Origin: Coix lacryma-jobi var. lacryma-jobi
Taxonomy: Eukaryota > Streptophyta > Magnoliopsida > Poales > Poaceae
Assembly: GCA_009763385.1 (NCBI GenBank)
Contig: CM019831.1
Location: forward strand, 20,672,080 to 20,736,079
DNA length: 64,000 nucleotides
Direction: 5' to 3'
The notes beneath the pieces were generated by a model. It saw nothing but the letters and a program-made list of their open reading frames with translations. It was not told where the DNA came from and made no database searches. Below are positions 33,987 through 44,526 of the stretch, piece after piece (within the stretch, counting starts at the first letter, position 1; every line of letters starts with the position of its first letter). The translations under genes and the position numbers were made by a program.

Positions 33987-34804
33987 TGTTGTTTCAGGAC
34001 CGGGTCCTTGAAACAGCGGGTTGTCGCACGAACGAAAGCGCAAAGCGAAAGCTGAAAGCGAACAGGGAAGTGGAGAAGTGGTAGGAGTGAACAGTGTTCC
34101 CCCCTCCCTTGGGAGGCTGGGGAGCTTTTTATATTAATCCAGATCAATTTGAAAGTACAGGAATGCCCTTCCAACCACTCTGTTGCAAATACAATGATGC
34201 CCTACACAACTACTCCATGGTCGTACGCCGCCTTTTCCGGCGCGAAGGGCATCATCGTAACTTCGCCCTCCGACGGGCCCAGCGACCCCCGGCTCCTTTT
34301 CCTGACCGGTGGGCCCGCTCCCTTTGACTCAGGCTTCCGTCGACCTGCGAAAACCTATGAAAAACCAAAGTCATGAATGACGAAAGCTCCGTCCCACTCC
34401 GGTCCTGCGGACCGAAGGCGAATGCGTGCTTCCGCGCGAATGCTCCCTTTCGCATGAAAACTCCGCCTTCCCTTGATCTGCAAGCCGAGACGCGTGCTTC
34501 CGCGCGAATGCTTCCTTTCGCACGAAAGCTCGGTCCTACTCCGGTCCTGCGGACCGAAGGCGAATGCGTGCTTCCGTGCGAATGCTTCCTTTCGCACGAG
34601 AGCTCCGCCTTCCCTTGATCTACAAGCCGAAATGCGTGCTTCCGCGCGAATGCTTCCTTTCGCACGAAAACTCCGTCCTACTCCGGTCCTGCGGACCGAA
34701 GGCGAAACGTGCTTTCGCGCGAATGCTTCCTTTCGCGCGAAAGCTCCGTTATCTTTCGGTAAAAGCAGGCCGGAGGCGCCTGCGGTCTGGGTGCCGCCCC
34801 AACA
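33987..34804 (-). repeat. Element B 3' LTR
   Basis: 818 bp containing tandem ~140-bp units (GGTCCTGCGGACCGAAGGCG recurs near 34396, 34543 and 34684) rich in TTCGCGCGAA-type palindromes. A minus-strand TATA box (TATAAAAAG) is at 34125-34133. The 5' LTR lacks 18 bp between short direct repeats in the last unit. Confidence 0.92.
34125..34133 (-). promoter_or_regulatory. TATA box in B LTR (minus strand)
   Basis: CTTTTTATA on the plus strand is TATAAAAAG on the element's sense strand. It is conserved in the other LTR at 47400-47408, where it would drive the full-length transcript. Confidence 0.6.
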
Positions 34805-35435
34805 ATAGCCCCTTACGGTTGAATCTGCAGCTCGCGAAGTTCGACCGTGTCCTTCCGCTAGGCGCCTACGCCCGCCCAAAAAACCCTCGTTTCGTCCCGA
34901 AGCTGAGGTTTTTTTTTTGTGGGAATATAGACGTATATATGTATATATTATTATTATTATTATTATTTATGTTTTTGTTTTAAGTCGCGTCGCAAACGCC
35001 TTTTCGTCTTCCTCGAAAACCGTGTGACACGAAGGGGTGCCGCTGCGACGCTTTGAATTCTGTGCCGAGGCGTCCCTTCGCCTCCCTCGATAAGCGCGTC
35101 GCGGGCTGCTCGTATAAAAACCCCCGAGGCTTCGTGAGAGGGGAGCACTGGATCAGTCGACGCCTCCCTGCACCGCTGCATCCCGCGCGTTTTGTTGCGT
35201 CTTTCGCCTGACGCAAGCGACTTTCGACGAAAGGTGTATTCGCCTGCTCAGACCGTCGCCTTTCGTCGTCTGAGGTGTGTATCTCTCATTCAATGTTTCT
35301 CTTCTGCTTTTGCTTCGCATCGTGTAGATTGGTTGTTTGTTTTTGCTTGATTCCGTCTCTCCTTCCCTTTTTATTATTATATTTTTTTTCTTTCGCATAT
35401 ATTGCTTGTTTATTTTTCCTTTCGCACCATGTTAG
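34805..35435 (+). other. Upstream region of the B antisense gene
   Basis: 630 bp between the PPT/3' LTR and the ATG at 35436. It includes the PPT (AAGGGGCTAT on the minus strand, 34805-34814), an (ATT)n microsatellite at about 34942-34970, and a plus-strand TATA box at 35113-35120. The T-rich stretch at 35290-35430, ending in ATGTTAG, could contain an intron in the 5' leader. Confidence 0.55.
35113..35120 (+). promoter_or_regulatory. TATA box of B antisense gene
   Basis: TATAAAAA in CGTATAAAAACCCCC, ~320 bp upstream of the ATG. It is in the same relative place as the TATA box of the A antisense gene but further from the start codon, which fits a leader intron. Confidence 0.6.
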
Positions 35436-38400
35436 ATGGCGTCTTCCGACTCGACGTTGACTACGAGCTCGACTAGCGAAAGCGGCAGTGCTTCTGTGTC
35501 TCCCCGCCGTGAAATTAGCGCCGAAGTTTCGATTGGATCTGGGGACGCTGCGCGGGTTCCAAGCCACGACGGGAGTTTATCGGATGAGGGGGACTCTGGT
35601 GTGGTTTCTGTGCTGACGGATTGCTCCTTCTTCCTCGGTGCTTCGCGAATGACGCCCGCTGGCCTGCAAGCTCTGGCTGCCGAAGGACCCCTGCGGAAAG
35701 ATCACTTGGCCAGCTGCCGAATCCCAGGCGATGAGGAAGTGCCGATTCCGCAACCCAGTGAAGCCATTGTTTTTCGCGCTTATTTCGCCGCTGGCTTGGA
35801 TTTTCCTCTCGAGGGTTTCGTCTCGAACGTTCTCTCAGGATTCGGGATACAACTCCACCAGTTGACGCCGAACGCTTTCGTCAGGCTCAGCGTGTTCGCC
35901 CAGGCTATGAAGATGTTGGGCTGTGAACCGCGGGCGGATGTTTTCGTGCGGTTCCACGACATTCACCGTCGGGCGACACAAGTGGACGATCCTTTCCTGG
36001 GGGAGAAGCTGCCCAGCGAAATCGGGTGCATTAATTTCGTTCCACGGAAAACTCGGGGCGCCATTTCGATTTCGCTCACCTACCGGAACAAATGGCCAGA
36101 ATGGAAGCGCTCTTGGTTCTACTATCGCGTTTGCTCAGACGAAGCTATCGCTGAAGCGTTGAGCAAAGGGGAGAGGAAAGGTTCTCCACTTGTCTCAATT
36201 TTAGAGAAGTGCCCGGGCAGACACCTTCCGCCCGTTGTGTTGAGGGATGCGGAAGCTATTCGTGGCGGGGATGCTTTCGCTCTCACCGCTCGGTTTCAAA
36301 TTAGCCGGGATTTAGTGGAAGAGTGGATGGCAATTGGAATGAATCCACTTTGCAGTGCGACCTCATTTGAGGAGTTTTGGGACAAAGATGGGTATCGCGG
36401 CCCCCTGCTGCTTTTAGAGAGGCCCATGAATTTTGATGACGATGACTCCTACGTGGAGTATATCGAAAGTGAGGCTAAGGCGATCTGCGGGCCGTATCTG
36501 CGAAAGGAAAGCGAGTTCCAACTTGGCAACCTTGGTCGGAGCCGTCGCTTGAATCGTGCCTTCGACGCTATGGGCATCACGTATGTCGAGAGGCCTTTGG
36601 TTGACGAAGTTGAAGGGGAAGCAAGGTCATCCAAGGCGAAAGGTAAGGGCGTGGCTCGGCGCGGGGGGCGCAGCGGTGTAGTTCCTTGGCGAAAAGCTGC
36701 CACTGAAGTTGGCGATATTCGCATTGGTCGTTTAATTGCGAAACCGCTGCTCAAAAGCAAAGGGGGAGCCTTGGAATCGATCCCTGACGTTGACCCTTTC
36801 GACCATCCGAGGGTGGTTAGTTCTTCCATTTATGCGCTATTTAATCTAAACTTTTTTGCGTCGTGCGCTTGGCCTCGACTTTTCATATCTGGCTTGTGCA
36901 TATGTGCTTTTTAGCCGAATGTCTTATTGCTTTTTCGCGCTGTTTTTGTTTGTTCGTTCTTTTGCAGAGTGCATCGCAAGCTGAAGGGTATGGCTCCAAA
37001 AAGGTATGGCTCCAAAAAGGTATGGCTTGCCACTTTCGTGGGCCGCGTTTGACGACGACACGTCAGTCGCCGATATGCCTACTTTCGCGAAAGTTGGAGC
37101 TCGAAAACCTTCCGGCCCGGTCGATAACGCGGAGCGCCCGGCCAAGAAAGCAAAAATGCCGCGGCCGGATGGATCTATGCCGGCGCCAGGCGAGAGGGGC
37201 GCCGTTGGTGAAAGGGAAAGTGCTCCACTGAAGACGCCTGCTCCTGTTGTTGACAAAGGTAAAGTATAGCTTTCGCCGGCTTGCATTCGCTTAACTCAGG
37301 AGATGGTTGAAGGGCAGCTCTTGGGCTACGGACGACTGGTTCTCGATGGGATGCCATCGGACTACGAGAACCCGCATTTTTATACTGGCCTGAGCTCGTC
37401 GAATGACACAGACGAGGCGAAAGAAAGATCTTATTGCGTTGCTCGTTCTTTAGGTGCGCCCTCGGACGCTCAACTCGCCTCTCGGCTTGACTATCGCCGA
37501 GCCGGGCTTCTTCCCGGTAGCAGCGAGGAGGCCACAAAATTTGTGGAGTTTTCGCAGAGGGCCTTCGTCGCTCCGGAGGTGGAGAGGGACCTTCTAAAAG
37601 TCAGCAGCTTGAAGGTTGACGACGCTTTGTCGTTTCATCTGGCAAGCGTACGTTTTGGACTCTCGCCGCTTTCTTTTGGGCTCGCTTTTAGCGCTTTCTA
37701 ATCGTATTCTACCGTATTGTTCTGCTTTCGCAGGCTGCTATTATCGCCCGCAGTCAAAGCAACCAGAGGGACCTTTATACCCGCAAGATCGAGCGCGAAA
37801 AGCAAGGGCTCGAGACTCAAGTCAAGAACTTCGACGCGCAAGTGACAAAACTTGCTTCCGACCTTGAGCAGCAAGCTAAGAAAGCGGAAGCCGAGCGCGC
37901 CTCGAGGAAGGCCAGCCAGAAGGAGGTGGAGGGCCTCAAAAAAGAGCTTTCGCAGCTGCGGGCCACCCAAGCCGAAAGGGAAAGATTGCTTTTAACTTCC
38001 GCTGAAGAGGCCGCGACTCGCTTTCGCGAATGCCTCCGTAGCATCGGCGTTGTGGCGGAAGGTCCTTCGGAGCGCAGCGTTGAAGACATTGTTGGCTGGA
38101 TTCGCTCCGAGATGGAGTCGCTGGAAGGACACATGGCCCTTGGCCGAGACTACGCCGCCGTCACCGGTATCAAGGCGATCGGTCATAGCCTTGTGGACGC
38201 CGGCTGCTCCCATATCGCGGAGCTTTCGGTCAAGGAGGTCGACTATTACTGGCGCACCCCCGAAGCGGCGAAAGCGCTCGGGAAAAGGTTTTTCGATGAG
38301 TTTTGGCTGGCCGGTGGAAACGACATGTCCCTTATGCAGGCTGCAGTGGCTCGTGGGAGGGTATTGTTTAACTACCGCTTAGTCTTTTTGCCTGGCTCAT

Positions 38401-38662
38401 TTGATTGCTATCGCCCTCTTTGTTGCATCGCGTGGCTTCGGCCGATGCTTTGTTTGAGATTTCATCCTTTTTGCAGACTCTGGAAGAGAAAGCGCACATT
38501 CGGCGAGTGTTCACGGATTTCATTTCCGAAAGACGGGCACGCGAGGCTGAGCTGGAGGACGAAGCAAGTACGCCTGCGCCTAATGATGAAGTGCCCGAGA
38601 GCTCGGCCGCGGCTACCGCTCGTGAACCGAATGTTTCTCAAGATGCCGCGGTAGATGAATGA
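35436..38662 (+). CDS. Spliced antisense gene of element B
   Basis: It is antisense to gag-pol. Exon 1 (35436 to ~36815) encodes ~460 residues with the gypsy-type-transposon domain (FRAYFAAGLDFPLEGFVSNV, then WPEWKRSWFYYRV). Exon 2 (~36968-37258) has a basic patch (ERPAKKAKMPRP). Exons 3 (~37300-37647), 4 (37734-38360) and 5 (37-38 kb end, 38477-38662) are joined by clear GT-AG introns at 37648-37733 and 38361-38476, both in phase; exon 4 is coiled coil (KKAEAERASRKASQKEVEGL). The junctions around exon 2 are uncertain because a 16-bp tandem duplication (GGTATGGCTCCAAAAA, 36988-37019) shifts its frame. The architecture is the same as in A: domain, basic linker, coiled coil. Function unknown. 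Confidence 0.78.
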
Positions 38663-39329
38663 TGCTTCTAGGGCTTGTCTTTAAAGTGTTGGCTAGTTAT
38701 TGTCCTTGGAACTCGTGTAAAGTTTGAAACTTAAGTTCGAATGTTGTATGTTGAACAGGGTGTGGATGCGGGAACGCTGGACGTTCTCGACATCTGCCCG
38801 TTAACGATTATGTCTGGCGATATCTGTGTTGGTGGTGACTTGTGGAGGAGCTATCGCACTAGATTTCCATTGGCGTCTCTTTCGGCCTATATGAGAAAAC
38901 GTGCCAAAAAACTTAGACGCACTGAAGAATGACTGCGGGCTTTTTATGAAACATTCGATCCGCGCGAACTGGAGTTGAGGCGAATGAGACGGGGGGCTTC
39001 GCGTGCTCCCCCAGGCTTCGACGGTGCAGCTTTCGTTAAGTTGGAGCCTGAAGATGTCGTCCCTTCACCAGACGAAAGAAGATATAGCATTTTGCTTGGC
39101 CGCGGAAGTGGTTCGCGGCCTTGAGTTGCATTGTACAAACTTTACTTCGAGTCCAATGAAATGAATGTGTTCATTTGGAAGTCTTACTTTCGTTGTTAAT
39201 TGTAGTTTGCGAAAGTGCGTTTTTCGTTTGCGCTTTTTCTGTCGCTTAGACGGGCGTGTGAGTCGCGCCCGCCTCCGCACGGTTGAGCTAGGGTTGGTTG
39301 CTTTCACGAGTAGACTTTCGATGCGAAGC
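38663..39329. other. 3' region of the B antisense gene
   Basis: About 670 bp following the stop at 38662. It has short open frames on both strands (e.g. 38741-38932) that may be remnants of a further exon, but no recognisable motif. I see no separate gene. Confidence 0.5.
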
Positions 39330-40135
39330 CTTCGGCCCAACGTAAAGACGCGAGGGGCGGTAGATGTCGCGCGAGGGAGCTTTCGCTGCGAGCCCCCCGG
39401 CCGATAGTAAAGACGCGCCCGCCCCCACACACTTAGACGAGGGGCGGTAGCTTTCGCTCGAGGGAGCCTTCGGTGCGAGCCCCTCGGCCGATAGTAAAGA
39501 CGCGCCCGCCCCCACACACTTAGACGAGGGGCCGTAGCTTTCGCTCGACGGAGCCTTCGGTGCGAGCCCCTCGGCCGATAGTAAAGACGCGCCCGCCCCC
39601 ACAGACTTAGACGAGGGGCGGTAGCTTTTGCGCGAGGGAGCCTTCGGTGCGAGCCCGTTGGCCGATAGTAAAGACGCACCCACCCCCACACACTTAGACG
39701 AGGGGCGGTAGCTTTCGCGCGAGGGAGCTTTCGGTGGTACCCCCTCGGCCGGTAGTAAAGACGCGCCCGCCCCCACACACTTAGACGAGGGGCGGTAGCT
39801 TTCGCTCGAGGAAGCCTTCGGTGCGAGCCCCTCGGCCGATAGTAAAGACGCGCCCGCCCCCCACACTTAGACGAGGGGCGGTAGCTTTCGCTCGAGGGAG
39901 CCTTCGGTGCGAGCCCCTCGGCCGATAGTAAAGACGCGCCCGCCCCCCACACACTTAGACGAGCGGCGGTAGCTTTCGCGCGAGGGAGCTTTCGGTGCGA
40001 GCCCCTCGGCCGATAGTAAAGACGCGCCCGCCCCCCACACTTAGACGAGGGGCGGTAGCTTTCGCTCGAGGGAGCCTTCGGTGCGAGCCCCTCGGCCGAT
40101 AGTAAAGACGCGCCCGCCCCCCACACTTAGACGAG
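39330..40135. repeat. ~87-bp tandem repeat array in element B
   Basis: About nine units; the marker CCGATAGTAAAGACG occurs near 39401, 39488, 39575, 39662, 39749, 39836, 39922, 40010 and 40096, a period of 86-88 bp. Because 87 is a multiple of three, a minus-strand frame of 353 codons stays open through the array as a 29-residue repeat. I read that frame as a by-product of the array. Confidence 0.9.
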
Positions 40136-40619
40136 GGGTGAAAAGGCCCTATTTTATTGCGAAAATATGAGGTTACCACCGGCTATAGCTATGACATTGC
40201 TCGTATTGCTGTCCAGCTGCATGCATGGTTTAGTTCATCGCCTATCTTCGGTTTGAGATGGCGGTGCCACTCAAGTAAATTGATGCCTACAGTTAATGGA
40301 TTGGTGATGATAGGCGGGCGCGCCACTGATGACACAATCATAAAAGCTATAGCAAGGCTCCTGATGGTTCCTATTCGTATTGTTGCAAAAGTGCTGCTTG
40401 CCTTGGGCTATCATTTGAGAGACTCAAATGGCTTTGGATGAGTGTAGGCCTTGGACCATGGTGCTTTTTTATAGCGCCCTACCCTTGTTACGGGACGGTT
40501 GCATTTACTCACCCGTGTGTACTTGCGATCGCCTGGTAGGTGAGATGTTGGTGTGGCATTTATGTGCTTTTGCAAGCACTGGGGCCTGCTGGTGGTACTA
40601 GTCTCCTGTTAGAAACTAC
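40136..40619. other. Spacer between tandem arrays of element B
   Basis: About 480 bp, AT-richer than the arrays, with one plus-strand open frame of 94 codons (40157-40441) that shows no known motif. No supported gene. Confidence 0.5.
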
Positions 40620-41180
40620 TTGACTTTCGTTCCGTCCTCGCATTTTGTCGGGGGGTCAGTTTTCGTATAGCCCGCAGGCTTTCGTTACGCCCTCTTATTT
40701 TGTCGGAGGGTCGGTTTTCATATAGCCCGAAGGCTTTCGTTCCGCCCTCGCATTTTGTCGGAGGGTCGGCTTTCATATAGCCCGCAGGCTTTCGTTCCGC
40801 CCTCGCATTTTGTCGGAGGGTCGGCTTTCATATAGCCCGCAGGCTTTCATTCCGCCCTCGCATTTTGTCGGACGGTCGGTTTTCATATAGCCCGCAGGCT
40901 TTTGTTCCGCCCTCGCATTTTGTCGGAGGGTCAGTTTTCATATAGCCCGCAGGCTTTCGTTCCGCCCTCGCATTTTGTCGGAGGGTCGGTTTTCATATAG
41001 CCCGCAGGCTTTCGTTCCGCCCTCGCATTTTGTCGGAGGGTCGGTTTTCATATAGCCCGCAGGCTTTCGTTCCGCCCTCGCATTTTGTTGGAGGGTCGGT
41101 TTTCATATAGCCCGCAGGCTTTCGTTCCGCCCTCGCATTTTGTCGGAGGGTCGGTTTTCATATAGCCCGCAGGCTTTTCG
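40620..41180. repeat. ~60-bp tandem repeat array in element B
   Basis: About nine units of TTTCGTTCCGCCCTCGCATT / TTGTCGGAGGGTCGG / TTTTCATATAGCCCGCAGGC with few differences between copies, spaced almost exactly 60 bp. It lies just downstream of pol on the element's sense strand. Repeats in this hypervariable 3' region of Tat elements are known sources of satellite DNA. Confidence 0.92.
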
Positions 41181-41484
41181 AGATTGTCAGTGGAGGTAAG
41201 GGGTCTCCTCCGCCTTAGCTCCCTGACATTCTCTTTTCATATTTTGATGACGAATGTCTCAACCCTATGTTTGGTTGACTTCGTCTGTTGTCGAGCCAGA
41301 TGATATCTTGGGGGAACTACACTTACTTTCGCAATGTAGCGATTACATTCGGCTGCCTCGTTAAAAAACCTCGCACCCCGATTCAGGGCTTCCCCCGCGA
41401 GGAAAAAGAGCGCAGCCGATTTTTTTATTACAAAAATGGTGAAAGATGAAAAAGGAAATTATATCAAAATTCGACAGAGATAAA

Positions 41485-44400
41485 TCATGGGTAGAAACGG
41501 CGCAGGTTGCTCGCGTTCCATGTATGGGTTGATTCTTCGCCCTTGTCATTCATCAGCCAGAATACACCCGGAGCCGCCATGCTTGCCACAACGAAAGGGC
41601 CTTGCCACTGTGATTGCAGCTTACCTTGCTTATCTGGCTGCCGAATGGTGACCATGTCACCAGGCTTGATATCCTTTCGGATTACCGTCTTGTCCCTGTG
41701 ATGCTTCATTTCGGCGTGGTACTTTTCGAGGTTGTCTGCGGCCTGCAGTCTTACTTCTTCGACGGTGTCGAGCTCGACGTGTCTTTGCTCTTCAGTAGTT
41801 GGGGTCATTTCGGTTCGGAAGGAACCCAGCTTTACTTCTTCCGGGGTTACTGCTTCCTCGCCGTAAAGTAGCCTGAATGGGGTGAAGCCGGTAGCTCTGG
41901 ACCGTGAAATGTTGTGTCCCCATACAGCTGTTGTTAGGGTGTTGGCCCACTTGCCTTTCGGCGAGTCGTACAGTGTTTTCAAAATTGCCGAAAAGATTAA
42001 GCCATTCGCTCTCTCGACAGCCCCGTTTGCTTGCGGGTAATTTACAGAAGCGAAATTGAGCTTGATGCTGAGTTCATCACAAAAATTCCTGAATTCGGCG
42101 CAATCGAACTGCTTCCCATTGTCGCAGGTGATGAATGACAGAACACCGAAGTGACAGATTATCCTCTGCCAGACGAACTTGGTTAAAGAGGTGGAAGTTA
42201 TGCTGGCAAGGGCCTTCGCTTCCACCCATTTGGTGAAATACTCAAGAGCTACCGCTGCAAAACGCAAGTTGCCCGGGGCTGCTGGTAGCGGACCAACTAT
42301 GTCGATGTCCCACCTCTGCAATGGCCAGGTCGGCACTATCGGCGTGGTCTCATTTGCTGGGGCTTTCTGATTTTTGGCGAACATCTGGCAACCTTTGCAA
42401 TATTTGACCAGCTCTTTGGCATCTGATGCAGCGGAAGGCCAGTAGAATCCTTGTCTCATTGCTCTGTGCGCTATCTCGTGAGGCCCTCTATGCGCTCCGC
42501 ACATTCCGGCATGCATTTCTTCGAGTAGCTGAATGCCTTCGCGCTGGCTTATGCATTTCAGAAGAGGTGCTGTTATTCCATTTTTGAACAACTGCTCTCC
42601 GATGATTGCGTAACCTTTCGCCCTGCTGGCCATTCTTTCGGCATCCTTCCTAGACTGCGGCTCGTAAGTCCCAGCTAAATAGGCGAATATCTGTGACCTC
42701 CAGTCATCACTGACGATAGCATGTATCGAGCTTGGATGTTCTTCCTCCTCTTTCACGGCTTTTGCCGAAAGGACCTGATAGAACACATCTGATGGCAGCG
42801 GTAGATTTTGTGCTGCGGCTTTGGCCAGCTCGTCTGCCTCTGCGTTTTCGGCCCTTGGAATGTGACGCAGGGTGAAACTAGTGAAATATTTCTCCATTCT
42901 TCTGATTGCCGCCAGATACTTGGCTAGCTCTGGTTCTCTTGCAGTGAAATCCTTTTCGGCATGACCGACAACCACTTGGGAATCCGACTTGACTATGCAT
43001 CTTCTCGCTCCGATTGCTCGAAGCTTTCGTAAACCCAGCAATACGGCTTCATATTCGACGGTGTTGTTGGTTGTGAGGAAATGAAGCCTTGCGACAAATC
43101 TGACCTTTGGTCCTCTTGGAGGTGTAAGGATTGCTGAGATTCCGGCTCCAGTCATGCCCCATGCGCCGTCGCAATTCACAGTCCAGACGGGCTCTTCGAA
43201 TTCGAGTGTGGTGTCGAAAGCAGCAGGGGTCCAATCTGCTATGAAGTCCGCCAATGCCTGCGACTTGATTGCGGATCGATGTTGGAAATCTATCACATAT
43301 TCGTTTAGCTCTGCTGCCCATTTGCCAATTCGGCCGATAGCTTCATTGTTGCGAAACAGGGCTTCTAACGGCTGAGCCGATAGGACTATGATGTGGTGAG
43401 ACTGAAAGTAATGCTTCAGCTTTCGGGAGGCCATTAGCACTGTGTAGGCTATCTTCTCTAGCTCTGAGTAGTTCAGCTTTGCGCCCGAAAGGGCCTCGAA
43501 AACAAAATAGATTGGGAACTGTGTCATCTTGTTTTCGTGCTCCTTTTCTTCCACCAGTACCGCGCTTACAGTGGCGTGAGACGTTGCGAGATACAACAAG
43601 AGCGTTGCTTCCGGCGATGGCTTGGACAGCGTGGTTAGCTTGGTCAAATACTCCTTTAGCTGCTGAAAAGCTTGGTGCTGCTCTTCCCCCCAATCGAAAG
43701 GGTCGGAGCTACGCAGAGTTCGGAAGAAAGGCAGCCCTCTTTCGGCGGACCTTGCGATGAATCTGTTCAAAGAAGCCAGTCTTCCTGTCAACTTTTGCGC
43801 TTGCTTTCGGTTTGAGGGTGGTTGCATATTGATGATTGCCGCTATCTTGTCAGGGTTGGCTTCAATTCCCCTTGCCGATACTAGACAACCCAGGAGCTTG
43901 CCTTTCTTGATGCCGAAAATACACTTGTCAGGGTTTAGCTTCAGACCGCTCTTTCCGATATTGCCGAAAGTCTCGAGCAAGTCCGCTTGATGATCTTCCT
44001 GTCTATCGCTCTTGACCACTATATCGTCGACGTAAGCCAACAAGTTTTTCTTTTGCTTTTGGCTTTTGAACACTTTGTCAGTCATCCTTGAGAAAGTAGG
44101 GCCAGCATTCCGCAGCCCTTCCGGCATTCGCCGATAGCAGTATGTACCTGTAGGGGTGATGAAACTGGTTTTCTCCTCATCGTCGGGATGAAGCCAAATC
44201 TGGTGATAGCCTGAAAAACAATCTAGCAAGCTCATTATTTCACAGCCAGATGCAATGTCGACAAGCTTGTCGATACGAGGCAAAGGATACGGATCCTTCG
44301 GGCAGCATTTGTTGAGGTCGGTGAAATCGATGCACATTCGCCATTTTCCGTTCTTCTTTTTCACCAAGACGACATTCGCCAGCCATTCGGGATACTGGAC

Positions 44401-44526
44401 TGGTCGGATTACTCCCGCATCGAGTAATCTTTGTACTTCGGCTTTCGCCGCGTCTGCCCTTTCGTTTGACATTTTTCTCAGTTTTTGCTTTCTGGGCTTA
44501 GCGCCGCTTGCGATGTTCAAACTGTG
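41485..44526 (-). CDS. pol: Element B pol: RT, RNase H, second RNase H, integrase
   Basis: It is open for ~1013 codons and in the same frame as gag-protease. RT is at residues ~40-215 of the frame from 44520, with LLDCFSGYHQI and catalytic YVDD at 163-166 (about 44023-44034). It is followed by gypsy RNase H (LLLYLATS, KLNYSELEK), a second RNase H starting WTVNCDGAWGMTGAG with VEYEAVLLGL and SDSQVV, and integrase with an HHCC zinc domain ending CKGCQMF, then DIDIVGPL, TCDNGKQF and GAVERANG. The C-terminal part ends HTWNASNLRRFYP, the same ending style as in A. No chromodomain. The protein would reverse-transcribe and integrate the element; the upstream nonsense codon at 44527-44529 separates it from gag in this copy. 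Confidence 0.92.
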   Translation of the reverse strand, partial: HSLNIASGAKPRKQKLRKMSNERADAAKAEVQRLLDAGVIRPVQYPEWLANVVLVKKKNGKWRMCIDFTDLNKCCPKDPYPLPRIDKLVDIASGCEIMSLLDCFSGYHQIWLHPDDEEKTSFITPTGTYCYRRMPEGLRNAGPTFSRMTDKVFKSQKQKKNLLAYVDDIVVKSDRQEDHQADLLETFGNIGKSGLKLNPDKCIFGIKKGKLLGCLVSARGIEANPDKIAAIINMQPPSNRKQAQKLTGRLASLNRFIARSAERGLPFFRTLRSSDPFDWGEEQHQAFQQLKEYLTKLTTLSKPSPEATLLLYLATSHATVSAVLVEEKEHENKMTQFPIYFVFEALSGAKLNYSELEKIAYTVLMASRKLKHYFQSHHIIVLSAQPLEALFRNNEAIGRIGKWAAELNEYVIDFQHRSAIKSQALADFIADWTPAAFDTTLEFEEPVWTVNCDGAWGMTGAGISAILTPPRGPKVRFVARLHFLTTNNTVEYEAVLLGLRKLRAIGARRCIVKSDSQVVVGHAEKDFTAREPELAKYLAAIRRMEKYFTSFTLRHIPRAENAEADELAKAAAQNLPLPSDVFYQVLSAKAVKEEEEHPSSIHAIVSDDWRSQIFAYLAGTYEPQSRKDAERMASRAKGYAIIGEQLFKNGITAPLLKCISQREGIQLLEEMHAGMCGAHRGPHEIAHRAMRQGFYWPSAASDAKELVKYCKGCQMFAKNQKAPANETTPIVPTWPLQRWDIDIVGPLPAAPGNLRFAAVALEYFTKWVEAKALASITSTSLTKFVWQRIICHFGVLSFITCDNGKQFDCAEFRNFCDELSIKLNFASVNYPQANGAVERANGLIFSAILKTLYDSPKGKWANTLTTAVWGHNISRSRATGFTPFRLLYGEEAVTPEEVKLGSFRTEMTPTTEEQRHVELDTVEEVRLQAADNLEKYHAEMKHHRDKTVIRKDIKPGDMVTIRQPDKQGKLQSQWQGPFVVASMAAPGVFWLMNDKGEESTHTWNASNLRRFYP

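Noticed and set aside
34252..34879. Overlapping Arg/Ala-rich frames in the B LTRs (also 47527-48199)
   Set aside because: They run through the ~140-bp LTR tandem units on both strands and cross LTR borders, so they are shadows of the repeat.
35153..35398. Short minus-strand frame upstream of the B antisense gene
   Set aside because: Lys/Arg-rich translation of a T-rich leader with no motif; more simply the 5' leader of the plus-strand gene.
39065..40126. 353-codon minus-strand open frame with 29-residue repeats
   Set aside because: It is produced by the ~87-bp tandem array, whose period is a multiple of three; no start context, no domain, and neighbouring units vary freely.
39330..41180. 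Possible CRISPR-like array
   Set aside because: The units are directly adjacent with no unique spacers, and the DNA is plant nuclear; these are ordinary tandem repeats.
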